A stretch of DNA of 58,689 nucleotides from contig RDEW01000008.1 of the NCBI GenBank assembly GCA_011109175.1, positions 270,822 to 329,510 on the forward strand, given 5' to 3'. Source of the DNA: Dicyema japonicum (taxonomy: Eukaryota > Dicyemida > Rhombozoa > Dicyemidae). Of this stretch, positions 25,546 through 36,592 are shown one piece after another. The first letter of the stretch is position 1; each line of letters begins with the position of its first letter. The notes beneath the pieces are model-generated. The model saw nothing but the letters and a program-made list of their open reading frames with translations, made no database searches and was not told the origin of the DNA. A program made the position numbers and the translations under genes.

Positions 25546-26121
25546 AAAAAATTATCATATATTGATTTGTTTGCAGGAAAGTGTCGGTGTCGTCATCTAT
25601 TAGATGAGTTCCAAATTTTTTAATTTTTGAAAAAAGAAAACAAGTAAAGATTTTAGTTATGAGGGCAGGATTGCTAAGGCGTTCCCACTGATCACCGCCA
25701 TTCGAGCCTCTGCTTCAACTAGAGTCCTTCATGAGGCTCGCTTCTTTTCAAAACAGGCCTTCTACCTATCCATCCGTCTCTTTTGTATTAAAACAATAAA
25801 ATTTCGAATATTCGTTATAGCCCATAATCACATAGTTTTTCACATTAGTGTCTTTGAAATTTCAGTTTTTTATCATTAAAACTTTCAACTTTTTGTTGCC
25901 CTCAACACAACATGTGGTTGGCCATCCGTTTAAATCGTAATAGATACGTAATGTTACAGATAGACTTTCCTTTTCAATTGCTACTAATTTGGATTTGAAC
26001 TCTTTTTCATTAATAAATTTTCGTTCTTTAAAAAAAAAAAAAAAAAAAAATTTGTTGGAATGAAGTCGATGGACATTGACTGTAAAGTTATTCGATTGAT
26101 CGAATATTTTATTGTATAGAA
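25546..26121. other. No gene; ends with an A-run
   Basis: AT-rich. A block at 25680-25735 resembles 53420-53475. An A-run of more than 20 bases at about 26028-26050 looks like a retroposed tail, but its body was not recognised. Confidence 0.4.
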
Positions 26122-26190
26122 CAGTGGTTCTTAACCTTTTTTTAAGACAGCGTCCCTTTTTGATACAATTTTAAACTTTTAAAAGGGACT
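26122..26190 (+). mobile_element. Solo hAT terminus
   Basis: CAGTGGTTCTTAACCTTTTT followed by an agacagcgtccct block is the classic hAT/Charlie-type left end. The rest of the element is missing; a family J LINE sequence follows directly. No partner end or 8-bp duplication was found. Confidence 0.65.
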
Positions 26191-26199
26191 TCATCTTGG

Positions 26200-27060
26200 G
26201 ATTATGTTCCTCCCTCGGCCCCAAACAATCACGTATCAGCCAAATGGATCTTCTTAGTCACGACTGCGCGTTCCATGGTTCATTTGTATCATGGCTTCAA
26301 GAGGCATTGGTGGCTAGAATTCTCAAGAAATCCAGCGTTCCGTTATTTTGGAGGCTCTTTCTCGGATAGCCTCAATCTTCAAGACATTTTTCCTAGAGAT
26401 AAATGGCCCCAGATATCACATACGTAAAAAATGCATGGTTCAATGTATTGTTTGTATATAGGATGATTTCCATACTTCCATAAACCTGTGAGACATTTCA
26501 AGACATTAATCTTCTTTTCGTATTTTGGTATAGCATTTTCTACATGGGGCGAGAATGAATAGTGCATGTCAAAAGTCACCACAAGGATCCTTTGATATCT
26601 TCTAAAAAGGATAACTCTATTGTTTGCCTTCAGATCGACCGTCCGTTTTCCCATTCTCTTGTTTGATGTAAATAGGGTTGTGACGGACTTCTAACTGCTG
26701 GTAGCTAGGCGATTCTTAGTTAGCCATTCGTCAATGCGGTCCAGATTTTGCTGCAATCTTGAAGTGGCGATCTGGATGTCCTGATAACGTGACGCAATTA
26801 CAATCTCATAATATCATTAGGTGTGGGGAGGTTCGTCATCAATAGATCGAATAGTAATGGAGACAAAGGGGATTTTTTGGAAACACTAATAGGAAGAAGC
26901 CGAGAAATAGTCCACTCCGACCACAAAAAAAGTTAGCTAACCAGAGCTTAAGCTTTGAAGAGATGTTTGTTTGGTAAATTTTCTAAGTAAGAATCTTCCC
27001 TGAACAGAGTCAAAAGCTTTCTGAACGTTAATGGAGCAAAGTACAGTCAGTCTTCATGTG
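26200..27060 (-). pseudogene. Family J LINE reverse transcriptase, broken
   Basis: Reading the minus strand from 27060 downward: VQKAFDSVQG, SFLLRKF-like, an MTNLPTP segment, IASRYQDIQIATSRLQQNLD, TSNKRMGKRTVDLKAN and a thumb reading YKQYIEPCIFYVCDIWG. This is the same order as the copy at 30950-31906, with several stops and shifts. The 3' end includes the complement of ccaaacaatcacgtatc, which corresponds to the EEHR-like C-terminus. Confidence 0.72.
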
Positions 27061-27314
27061 CCTCGGCCTGTGGGAATAACCCGGTTATTGTTAAAAATTA
27101 TAGCATTTATAAGTCTGAAAGTAAATAAATTAAAAATTATATTTTTGAATGAACCAGAAATTTATTACGAAATTAGACAATCAAAATAATAGAGAACACA
27201 CTACCTTCTGTTATCCAATAATTATTTAAAACGTGGCGTCATGTGATCTACCAGTTATGGAAGTTCTGGAGGCGCTTAGGGGGCACTTAATACACCGCAA
27301 AAAAGGACTATTAA

Positions 27315-27827
27315 CTACCTCCCATCCGAAGAAGGACTCTTCGGGCGATGGCCTCTTCCTTTTCTTAATTCCCCTCGGCTGAATGGATTTCTGATAATTC
27401 TCGCCGGTGATATTGAACTTAATTCAGGCCCCCCACTCTCAATTCTGCTGATGAACATCAACGGAATCAAAAGCAAAATTTTCAAACTACGGTCTTTCAT
27501 TAAAAAACAGAACATTGACCTGATTTTACTTCAAGAAAGCAGACTTACTCCTACATCACCTACCTCGCATTTTCCAGGATAACACATCATTATCCTGGAC
27601 CGCTCATAGCATAGTGGTGGGGGGTCTCCTCATCACTATAAGAGATAACATTCGATTTACGAACATCTCAACAAAACTACAATCACTAATAAACGATGGG
27701 ACTACAGAAATATCTGGAACATCAATTACAAGTGGATTCTGGACTCTCAACATTACAAAAATCTACGTCACACCTCCATCTTCTTGCCCAACAGGATTCT
27801 CTCTAAACCTAACCAAGTTAAACAAGC
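27315..27827 (+). pseudogene. Family J LINE, N-terminus with 2A-like motif and endonuclease
   Basis: One plus frame reads INYLPSEEGLFGRWPLPF, then LIILAGDIELNSGPP, then LLMNINGIKSKIFKL and FIKKQNIDLILLQESRL. The last two are the start of the AP endonuclease (MNINGI, LQES with catalytic Glu). GDIELNSGP lies where many CR1-like LINEs have a 2A ribosome-skipping motif (GDVExNPGP); here NPGP has become NSGP. After a frame change, GGLLITIRDNIRF continues the endonuclease. The piece stops at the N at 27828. Confidence 0.72.
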
Positions 27828-27828
27828 N

Positions 27829-28078
27829 CGTCGTTTGACATTATCAAGTAAGTTATGTCCGATTTAATGAGCCGTTCGCGGTCTCGCTCATTAGAGAGCA
27901 TGAACTTACACTTGCATTGACTGCTCTAACATCACTACAATTGGAATTGATAGACCTTCAATCAGATGTGGAATTTACTAATATTGATTATTTGACGGAA
28001 TTTATGGTTTACTTCCCAAAGAAAAATATCCGAATATAACTACAAATGCTTGTTCCCCGGTTAACAAACTATCAATTC
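27829..28078 (-). repeat. Second assembled copy of the 18S-adjacent segment
   Basis: Near-identical to 28142-28390 and flanked by Ns at 27828 and 28079. It includes the antisense 18S block atttaatgagccgttcgcgg. Most likely an unmerged contig end. Confidence 0.85.
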
Positions 28079-28079
28079 N

Positions 28080-28250
28080 AATAATTGCGCTTTAATAAGC
28101 TTTACGCATGTATTAGCTCTAGATTTACAACAGTTATCCACCGTCGTTTGACATTATCAAGTAAGTTATGTCCGATTTAATGAGCCGTTCGCGGTCTCGC
28201 TCATTAGAGAGCATGAACTTACACTTGCATTGACTGCTCTAACATCACTA
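28080..28250 (-). rRNA. 18S (SSU) rRNA 5' fragment, antisense
   Basis: The complement contains GAACGGCTCATTAAATC, GGATAACTG and CTAGAGCTAATACATGC in the order found in the first 200-250 bases of eukaryotic 18S. Between them the sequence is AT-rich and diverged. Further upstream the match fades, so I cannot place the true 5' end. It is a fragment, truncated at the N at 28079. Confidence 0.82.
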
Positions 28251-28870
28251 CAATTGGAATTGATAGACCTTCAATCAGATGTGGAATTTACTAATATTGA
28301 TTATTTGACGAAATTTATGGTTTACTTCCCAAAGAAAAATATCCGATAATATCTACAAATGCTTGTTCCCCTGGTAACAAACTATCAATTGTTTTGATTG
28401 TTCCTTCTTTTCTACCTTGGATGTGTCGGGCTTTCTAGAATGCTCTAAAACCTTTGTTTTCTTGTAATTTCCCGTCTGTCTAAAACCCAAAAATTTGATT
28501 CCATTACCGGATTTATTAAATCCCTCTATATGTTTGACTCTGTTTCTGGATCTTCCATCGATCACGTTACGTTTGAAAAAATTCTACCTCTTGCGTCGAG
28601 GCTACGAGTACAGAGACGTATTCAATTGAGGATCCCAAGGTACGTGCGGATGGTGGCAGCTGAGGTTCTTGCCCGTGCTATTGACTGGGCTACCTCGTCC
28701 TTGGAGACCATGGATTGGATTCCGTTATTTCTCTTACCCTAATAAAGATATTATTATCTCTTACCCTAATTGAACTTTAATTAGACTCCAATCGTTGAGG
28801 AGTTTCTACCGCTGCAATCCTTAGGTAATCTATTCAGTCGTTTGAGGATGGGATTCTTTTTCTTCCCTCT
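28251..28870. other. Flank of the 18S piece and a LINE-like relic
   Basis: Plus frame 28530-28742 has DHVTFEKILPLASRLRVQRR, resembling the relic at 2990-3190. No firm gene. Confidence 0.35.
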
Positions 28871-28874
28871 CGAG

Positions 28875-28990
28875 CAGGGGTGTCTAACATGCGGTCCTCG
28901 AAAGGCATATGTGCAGCCCTCAACGTACTACGACAATCATAAGTGGTTGATGGAAAAATACATAGTTTGATATGTAACCAGTTTATCGCT
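28875..28990 (+). mobile_element. Probable hAT left end
   Basis: CAGGGGTGTCTAACATGCGG is the signature of hAT elements whose ends read CAGGGGTGTCAAACTCGCGG. No matching right end was found; family C LINE sequence begins by about 29240. Confidence 0.55.
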
Positions 28991-29239
28991 ATACCGAAAG
29001 AATACGACAATTGGTGAAAGGCATTACCAATCTAATCATCGCTCATACAATCATTTCGAAGGTATTAAGTTGCTTATTAACCAAGAATTGTATAAACGTA
29101 TCCGTGTTTGTGTACTCAATCCTTTACGCTTTAGCCAGTTTTTCTTTCGGCTGCGTAGTTTGCATGTGTTTAAGACATAATTATGTCTTGTTCATCTCCC
29201 AATAACGATTAGAGTTTCTTTACTTTTCTCCTTGGATTT

Positions 29240-30400
29240 TTATCTGACTAGTGCAGTCAATTCTGTTTTCTCCACATTTACATTGAGGAATCACTCGACA
29301 AGTTTATTTGGCATCACCTCCACTAGGCTTTTCAGAGCATTCATGTCTAGAGAAATGAAATCCACGTCATAAGCCACCACATGGATTTTTTGCTTCGTAG
29401 TATGGTTTTAGCTCCCTCAATGCAGCTTCCAAGTATATGACAAATAGTATGGGAGATAACGGATCCCCTTAAGGTGTCTCAGATATTGTTTCAAATGGCA
29501 TGGAGCCCTTGTCCCGTACGCTGACCGATAGGTAATTTTCTGATAAAAATATCCTGACCATATGGGTAGAAGATTCGTCAAGTAATTCTGTGAGGACATC
29601 CATCAATTTCTGACGATTGATTGAGTCAAAACTCTTGACATATCGATTCCAAGAATGTTTGTGGCGGTTTTGAACCTTTGAATAGTGGAACACAAAATGT
29701 CAGAAGTCGACTATCTTTCTCGAAAGCTGTGGAACTCGAATAAAAATTGTTCCGTACGAGGCTTTATCCTTTGTAGAGAAATAATTGCAAGCATTTTCCG
29801 TATGCTGTTCATAAGAATTACTGGCCTAAGGTTTTCCACTTCTCCCTTAGCTTTGTTATGTTTTCAGACAGGGACCAGTATTCCTTGTCCAAAAGGTAAG
29901 TGGTTGGTCTTTTTAAACATTCCATTGAAGAGGTCCCCAATATGTATGTTTTCACTTCCATACTTTAGTAGCTCTGGTTCTAGCCCGTCTGGTCCCGGAC
30001 TTTTGTTGTTTTTAAGCTTAAGACAGGCTTGTCGCACTTCTGCGGGAGTTATTTCCACCTCCAATTTCCTGGAATGAACAGTAAATGCTGCAATTCTGTT
30101 GCTGACTTATACAATTTCTTGAAGTGACCGGCAATTAATTCTGCAGAGTCTGCTATCCGTCTGCCATTTTCGTCGTTCATGATTAGAGGTTGTCTGCGTT
30201 TGTGCCCACAGAGTAATCTGATCGCCTCATAGTACCTTCCATTGTCCTTCAGATCTTCAAGTGGCTTGATCTGTTTTTCAGTCTCGTTCCTTGAAATGGT
30301 GGAAACGTACTTTCTGATTTTCTTCTTGATATTTGTTCTTTCACGACTAAGCTCCTCTTTGATATGTTTGTCTTCAGTGTTTAAGTATTAAAGCCAAATA
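29240..30400 (-). pseudogene. Family C LINE, linker and reverse transcriptase
   Basis: On the minus strand, 29864-30064 reads EVRQACLKLKNNKSPGPDGL followed by ELLKYG, the entry to the reverse transcriptase. 29469-29693 reads KSFDSINRQKLMDVL and DESSTHMVRIFLSENYLSV, and after a break GDPLSPILFVIYLEAAL continues near 29460. A linker with charged residues lies at 30100-30400. The protein is split by stops and shifts. Order and spacing match the copy at 20259-21254. Confidence 0.75.
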
Positions 30401-30667
30401 GATTTTTGTTTTTTACAAGGAGTGATATCTCTGTTGTCCCCCTTGGTGATGTGCTGACCATTTCTGTGTCTAGAAGCTGTATGTTTGCTGCCCCTCGTAT
30501 TGATTCTTACAATTATTTCCAGACTTTGTTAATTTGTTTCCACACTGCTCAGCTTCATGTCGAGGCATCTCCTGTAGTCATCCCTCTTTTGTTGTAATGA
30601 TAGTCCGTTTAGGTAAAGTTTTTGTGTATCGTGTGGATCATCGACAATGTTAAGCAAATTACTCCTG

Positions 30668-30935
30668 TTATGTGTATCGTGTGACTCTGGTTTTTATTTT
30701 CTTCTCTGTTAATTGTCTATTCAGTGACATTCTGGCGATGACCATTTTGTGGGCACTGTCAAAATTCGACTTGCCATATGACCTTGCGTTGGTGAAAAGA
30801 GTTTTATCTTTGGTTCGGCATATTATATAGTCAATCCGATTGTAGATGTTTATAAATTCACCACAAGATTTCTTCCTACACCCTGTCCAGGTAGTTTTGT
30901 TTCTTGCGGAATTCATGAATGCATTGTTACAGAGA
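30668..30935 (-). pseudogene. Family C LINE, endonuclease C-terminal part
   Basis: The frame reads NKTTWTGCRKK, then YNRIDYIICRTKD, then SYGKSNFDSAHKMV. These are the NxxTW, QIDYI and SDHxxV motifs of AP-type LINE endonucleases, with the final SDH changed to SAH. It precedes the family C reverse transcriptase at 29240-30400 on the same strand and so probably belongs to that copy. The open frame continues upstream into family J sequence, giving a chimeric reading frame. Confidence 0.72.
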
Positions 30936-31906
30936 ATCTTGGCACGATGCTCCTCCCTCGACCCCGCACAAGCACGTATTGGTCGAGTGACTGGACCTTC
31001 GCAGTCACGACGGCGCGTTCCATGGTTCATTCTTATCAAGGTTTCAAAAGGCATTGGTGGCTGGAGCTCTCCAGAAATCAAGCGTTACGTAATTTTGGAG
31101 GCTCTTTTCCAGCTATCCTCGATGTTCAAGACATTCGTACAAAAGATGAGTGGACCCATATACCACATGCATAAAAGATGCATGATTCAATGAATTGTTT
31201 ATATACAGTGCTCAGATCAGAATGCTTTTCGATATTCCATAACTGTGAGACATTTCAGAACGTTGGTTTTCTTTTCGTATTTCGTAATTACGTTTTCAAN
31301 GTTACGTAATTTTGGAGGCTCTTTTCCAGCTATCCTCGATGTTCAAGACATTCGTCCAAGAGATGAGTGGACCCATATACCACATGCATAAAAGATGCAT
31401 GATTCAATGAATTGTTTATATACAGTGCTCAGATCAGAATGCTTTTCGATATTCCATAACTGTGAGACATTTCAGAACGTTGGTTTTCTTTTCGTATTTC
31501 GTAATTACGTTTTCAATAAGGGGAGAAAATGACATATACATGTGAAAAGTCACCCCAGAATCATTTGGGATTTTCTGAAAGGAATAGCTTCATTGTTTGC
31601 CTTCAGTTAGACCATCCGTCTTCCTAGTCTCTTGTCTGAAGTAAATAGAGTTGCGACGGACTTTTAAATGCTGGCAGTTAGGCGATTCTTCGGTAGCCAT
31701 TTGTCAAGACGGTCCAGATTTTCTTGCAATCGCAAAGTGGCAATCTGAATGTCCTGATCGCGTGACGCAATTACAATGTCGTCGGCATAAGTCATAATAA
31801 TATCAGTTTCGGAGTCTGGAGTGGGGAGGTCCGCCATGAATAGATTGAATAAAACTGGAGACAAAGGGGATCCTTGGGAAACCCCTATTATTAATATTAA
31901 GCACAC
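30936..31906 (-). pseudogene. Family J LINE reverse transcriptase and C-terminus
   Basis: Minus frame 31664-31906 reads GVSQGSPLSPVLFNLFMADL, then MTYADDIVIASRDQDI and LDRLDKWLPKNRLTAS. Downstream pieces follow (TSDKRLGRRMV, thumb, RACAGSREEHRAK at about 30950). The N at 31300 joins a 190-bp duplicated segment. The catalytic YADD is present, but the frame is broken after the palm. Confidence 0.75.
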
Positions 31907-31927
31907 CGCAAAACAACGTCAGTAAAG

Positions 31928-32769
31928 TTATCTCGCTTGTGCCATCCTTTCCTGGATGCGTTTTGTTAACCGCTTCCAGTTCCTTCTGTTCCGCGATAGG
32001 TCGATCAGGTGCTCAAGATCATCTGCCCTTTCCCAATCGAAGTTAGGTCTTGATGTAGATGGGTTGGTAGAATAATTCGTGATCTTCCTCGATCCCTGAT
32101 GAGGAGCATAGTGGTGTTCCATCGCGAGATTAGCGAGAGTATTCCTGTCCATTCTTGAAATATGACCAAATAAGCCCCATCTGTTACTTCTTATTTCTCC
32201 GTCCAATGAGTGGATATCGTAATGGGAATAGAGGTGTGCTTTGGCCAAGAAATTCTTAGAATGTATCTGAGTTGCATTTCATGAAAGGAGTTCAGACATT
32301 GTGAATTCCCAGGTAGAAGAGTTGTACAGTAAAACCGGTTTTACGAACATATTGTATAATTTGATTTTTAAAGAGGCAGAAATTTGTTTACCTCGTAACC
32401 ATACGTTGTTTAGTCTTTTAAGAGAGAAAGCTACTAGTGATTTCTTCGTACTATATCTTCTGTATCTCCTAAGAGAGTGCCAAGTTTCTTCGTATGCCTC
32501 CATTTTTCCTCGTGTCGTTGTTTGCATCGCTTTACTATTGTATATTCTGTTTTCTCGGTGTTAATTTTTAGGAATGATTTTTCAAATGTTTTGCTCAATT
32601 TGTCGATAATACCTTCTAATTGGTGGTCTGCTGCCGTGAGGTCTATGTCATTTGCGAAGATGACTTCCGTTATATGTCTGGGGATATTATTCCTGGCCTC
32701 TCCTAGGATTGCCTCCAGATGTGCGATGAATAAGACCGATGATAGGGCGTCTCCTTGGGGTGCCCGCAA
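31928..32769 (-). pseudogene. Family C LINE, reverse transcriptase to C-terminus
   Basis: Three minus frames in order: 32434-32769 (PQGDALSSVLFIAHLEAIL, FANDIDLTAADHQL, KKLGTLLGDTEDI), 32279-32527 (LLYNSSTWEFTMSEL) and 31928-32248 (GLFGHISRMDRNTLANLAME, ending WKRLTKRIQERMAQAR then stop). YADD has become FAND, so catalysis would be lost. This copy shows the family's natural C-terminus. Confidence 0.78.
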
Positions 32770-33001
32770 TTGATTTAAAAGACAATTACAAAAATATGTC
32801 CAAATAAGTCCTTAGTGTTTATGATTAGCGTCAGCGAGTGTACCACTATACACCAATGTCTCTATTTTAATGTCCAGACATCTTATTAACCTGGATACGG
32901 AGAAAAGAGTCAGTGATGGAAGCCATCTTAAACAGGCGGGCCAATTGACGTCAATCCACGGAAGGCTTATGACAATATTAGTGCAGTAACTGGTAATGTA
33001 T
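32770..33001. other. Intergenic
   Basis: No recognisable feature between the family C fragment and the WD40 gene. Confidence 0.4.
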
Positions 33002-33997
33002 TTAATATAACAAAATTGGTGAATTATTAATTAACTCCATGCAAGTAATGGGCATATTATGAACTTTCAACGACAATAGAAGCCTAAGAGTGTTACAGTC
33101 CCATATTTTGAGGTTCTCTGAGTTTATGGATAATAACCTAATTCCATTCTTGTGGTAAATCGGGATACAATCAAATATCCAATTACTGATCTCAATGTCA
33201 TCATTAACATCCGTTATCGTATAACATGGCTTAAAGATCCCTGATTCAAACACAGAAATAGTCCCATTTGATGAAGTAAAAATCTGATCACCTAATATTC
33301 TACAGGAAAGCAGACATCCATTTCCTGCGTTAAAACTCGCAAGTCCCCTTCTATCACTGAGATTCCGTAAATCGTACACGTGACAATTTCCTTTAGTAGT
33401 TCCCACAAGTAAATGGTATTTTGAGGGATCAACGGCTAAGGTAGAAATTTGATTATAAGGAGTAGTCAGAAAAATATCCCTGGAACCTCTTTTGTCAACA
33501 AGGTGTATTCTACCGGCTGAATCTCCACCAATGCACAAATTCTTAAATAAAACTGAGAACTACCATAAACGGATGATGAACTAGTTTAAAAATAGGAAAA
33601 TGAGAATCATATGATATAACCCTCCTAACTCCTTCTTCCACGTCGCATATTTGAAGTGTTCTTTTCTTGCTTTCAAAGGCCAAGTAAATCGAGGAATCGT
33701 CGTTGCTAAACTTGTGATTGACAATGTTATTTCTTCCAAATTGACGTCGTTCTAATTCCTGTACAGTTTATTATAGAACCAACGTTGAGGGAAAAGTCAT
33801 ACAGACATACATTTTCGAATCCTCCAGCAGCAATCAAATCACTATTGGAAGTGACTTGAGCACAGTTCACCTGCGACGCACCGAAATCTACTGATTTGAA
33901 TGTCGAAGGAAATTGTTCGTAAAGTTTTATGGTTTTATCCAAACTACACGAGATGAGACCAAAATCTAAAATTTCAACATAACACAAAACCATTCAT
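33002..33997 (-). CDS. Small WD40-repeat protein
   Basis: Four exons (33991-33997, 33784-33965, 33564-33758, 33002-33541) join in frame to 307 residues; introns are 25, 25 and 22 nt, all GT-AG. The first exon is only 7 nt and supplies the ATG. WD-like repeats are seen: GLISCSLDKTIKLYE, IAAGGFENVCLYDF, IYLAFESKKRTLQICDV, NLCIGGDSAGRIHLVDKRG, HLLVGTTKGNCHVYDLR, IFTSSNGTISVFES and RLLSINSENLKIWD. That suggests a single seven-bladed propeller acting as a protein-binding scaffold. I cannot assign an orthologue. The start could lie further upstream if more tiny exons exist. Confidence 0.8.
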
Positions 33998-34430
33998 AAA
34001 TTTAATAAAAAATATTTTAATTTTATTTCTAAATACTATTTCTTGAAATTTATTTGGATATTTTTTATACACACTATGATTACGAATATTTTCTAAAGAC
34101 GAATTGTTCTGTCAAGGTTCTCAACAGCTTCTCTTTTACCCATAAGGGATTTGAACACGAATCATTTTATATTAATTTGCTATTTTTACTATCAGAAGAT
34201 CGATGGATATTGAAAGGCAGTTTTCTAAAAATCTACAAAATATTCAATTTTGTTTACTTACCCATGTTCTCTTCAAGTGAAGGAAACTGATAAGTAAATA
34301 GAAAAGTAGCATCCAAAACAGACGCTTCAGGGATCGGTCAGATGTATCTGGTGTGCCGAACTGTCTTGTTGTCTAGAAAAGGCATAATAATACTGCAATT
34401 TACGATAGTCATATTACCTATAACTCCTCC
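33998..34430. other. No recognisable gene
   Basis: AT-rich upstream flank of the WD40 gene. A plus-strand open stretch (34054-34290) has no known motif. Confidence 0.4.
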
Positions 34431-34439
34431 TAGGCAGGA

Positions 34440-34810
34440 CACGCACTTTATTTAAGTAAAGAGCAGTTATCATAACTAATCGATAAGGGAGAACCAAGGT
34501 ATGCTTTTTTTCTTTGCGAGTCCTTTTATAGACGATCCGGTTCCGCAGTGAAATGTTCCCTGATGACGCCGTCACTCATCAAGCCAAAGCATCGAGTATG
34601 TGTGAAACCTTCCGCCGAAGAATGAATTGATGTCTACTACGGTAGGAAGTGTGATGGAAATGGAAGAGGCAGAACCTACTTCTCTACTTATCGGAAGTCT
34701 GTAATGGACAATTAGAGGATGGATTTGGTCGACACAAGCAGACGTTCTCCATTGGGTTCCTTCCTTGGATTAATTAGTTTTGACTGTTTGTGTTGGGATT
34801 ACACTAATTT
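34440..34810 (+). repeat. Dispersed repeat copy 1
   Basis: The stretch is present in reverse complement at 37740-38060 (high identity over 34590-34800) and partly around 53760-53850 and 54020-54120. A piece also occurs at 210-290. The unit contains gacgatccggttccgcag and agaacctacttctctac. No coding frame is conserved across copies, which suggests a non-coding mobile element. Confidence 0.7.
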
Positions 34811-35039
34811 TGAATACTTTCTTCTGAAAGTTACACAGATTTTGATACTTTCTTGTGAATAATATGCTTACGCGTCAGTTTTTTAATTTTATTTGCAAAA
34901 AGAATAATACGCCAACAAAAATTATTGTATTTCTTTAAATAAAAATCTTTTTCAAGTAAAACTTTATAAAATTAAAAAAAAAATCTAAAATAAATTTTTG
35001 AAGCCGGATTGCGTAGCAACCATCCCATAGAGCCGAGGG

Positions 35040-35337
35040 AGGTGTCTATCTTGGTATTGAAAGTGCATGTAAACTTTCTCTAATGGGTTCCGTAGCGAGC
35101 ACTGCTGAATATCTGAAAAGTAGAAAATGCTACAGCTTCATAGACCGGTTTGTTTTCTCGTCGATCTCCGTTGAGACGTCTGGCGTCATTGCGCCGAACA
35201 CGTCAGATTTTATCAAGTTAATCGGACGACTTTCGTGGAAGTGGAATGATGTACCTAGAATGATGGTTTTTCCAAAACATTGGACTCGCGATTATGAAGG
35301 TAACTCCCATTGCGTGTTCAATGCCTGTAGACCATAA
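35040..35337 (+). pseudogene. Family B LINE, C-terminal end
   Basis: The frame reads RKCYSFIDRFVFSSISVETSG and then FIKLIGRLSWKWNDVPR. In family B-type elements the C-terminus has a VETSG motif followed by an IG.RI..TG.PR stretch. The stop is at 35335-35337. Only the 3' end is present. Confidence 0.55.
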
Positions 35338-35499
35338 TGGAGACGTGTCATGACAACCTTATCGTATGTTAATGAATGTTGCTTTTGGAGAAAAATTATT
35401 TGTAAAAATTAATACAACGGCTATATTACGCTAACACTACTCCCTATACAACGATTGTAATCAAATATTTTCTCAAAGTTATCAAATCATTTTCACGCT

Positions 35500-36125
35500 T
35501 CGTTTGAATGCAGTTGCTGCCAAGCTGATGGATAGAGACGTCCGGGTACCAGTTAAGACATTGTTTTCAACCGAGACCGTCCTCTCAGTCACCCCTCAAG
35601 TTATTTCTACTTTGGACATTCTCCCTCTCCATTGGATCTGAAAGAATTTTCAATCCCACATGACTGCCCCCTCCTCGTTTGGATGGTTTAAGTCCTGGAC
35701 ATATCACCATGCAGCAGTGGGGGTTTGGATGGTTTACGTCCTGGACATATTTCGTTTTTTTAACTTTTGAGGCGGGAACTCCTTGTATCATCGTTAACCA
35801 AACTCGTGTTTGCATCCGGGAATATCCCTTCCATCGCTCGTGAACTCTTTTTTCTGCCTTATTGTTTTTCTTCTCGAAGACTAGTCAGGCCTATTGGTGT
35901 TGGGAGCCTATTCCGAAGACTTGCTTCAAAACTTTCGTGCTGACATATCATCGATGATATTTCTTCCGAACTGAAACCTGTACAACTTGGAGTGGGCGTT
36001 GGCGGCGGGTGTGAATCGACGATTCATGCCGCTCATTCCTTTGTGAACTATTGTAAAGAGGATAAACCTAAGGCGATGTTGGGATGTGTTTGCAGAATTG
36101 GGCTTTATATGGGTTCGGATCATTG
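35500..36125 (+). pseudogene. Family B LINE, reverse transcriptase N-terminal part
   Basis: Plus-strand pieces read VAAKLMDRDVRVP, then RPIGVGSLFRRLASKLS, then ELKPVQLGVGVGGGCESTIH and HSFVNYCKEDKPKAM. These match the copy at 5134-6285 (IRPIAIGNVFRRLSAKI, SQLGVGINGGCEAGIH). Stops and shifts break the frame, and the palm with YLDD is missing. It lies downstream of a family B 3' end, so these are two separate insertions. Confidence 0.65.
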
Positions 36126-36129
36126 AGAA

Positions 36130-36590
36130 CATTTATAACATAAAAAGCAGACAAAATATCCTTCCCACAGCTGTCAGGTAGTTGAGACCGTAGTTAACGG
36201 CCTTTTTGTGTCTCACAGTCATCAACAGATGCAAGTCGATCTTATCCTCATACCAGGTTAGATAACAGAAAAATGACAAAGTGGACACTCTCAGAGATTA
36301 GCTGAAGAATCTTGTGTGGTGAAGAATTTAAAGAATTTCCAGGGGAAATGAAGAGGCGATCGCATGCAGCCTAGAAGGTATTTGGGTCACCTGCTCTCAA
36401 AGTAAACTGACAACAATTGTAACCAGCATGTCCTCTCTCCTTTACAAACAACTCCCAAATAGTTGTTTGGTGGTGGACAGTTGATGACAACCAAGAACAT
36501 TAATATTATTTTTACATACAAAATAATAATAATCATAAATTAGTGATTGTAAGAGCATATGTTATTATTATAGCCAATTGACGCCATTTA
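36130..36590. other. No recognisable gene
   Basis: No domain seen. The last part is AT-rich and may be the upstream flank of the exon-like stretch that follows. Confidence 0.35.
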
Positions 36591-36592
36591 GT

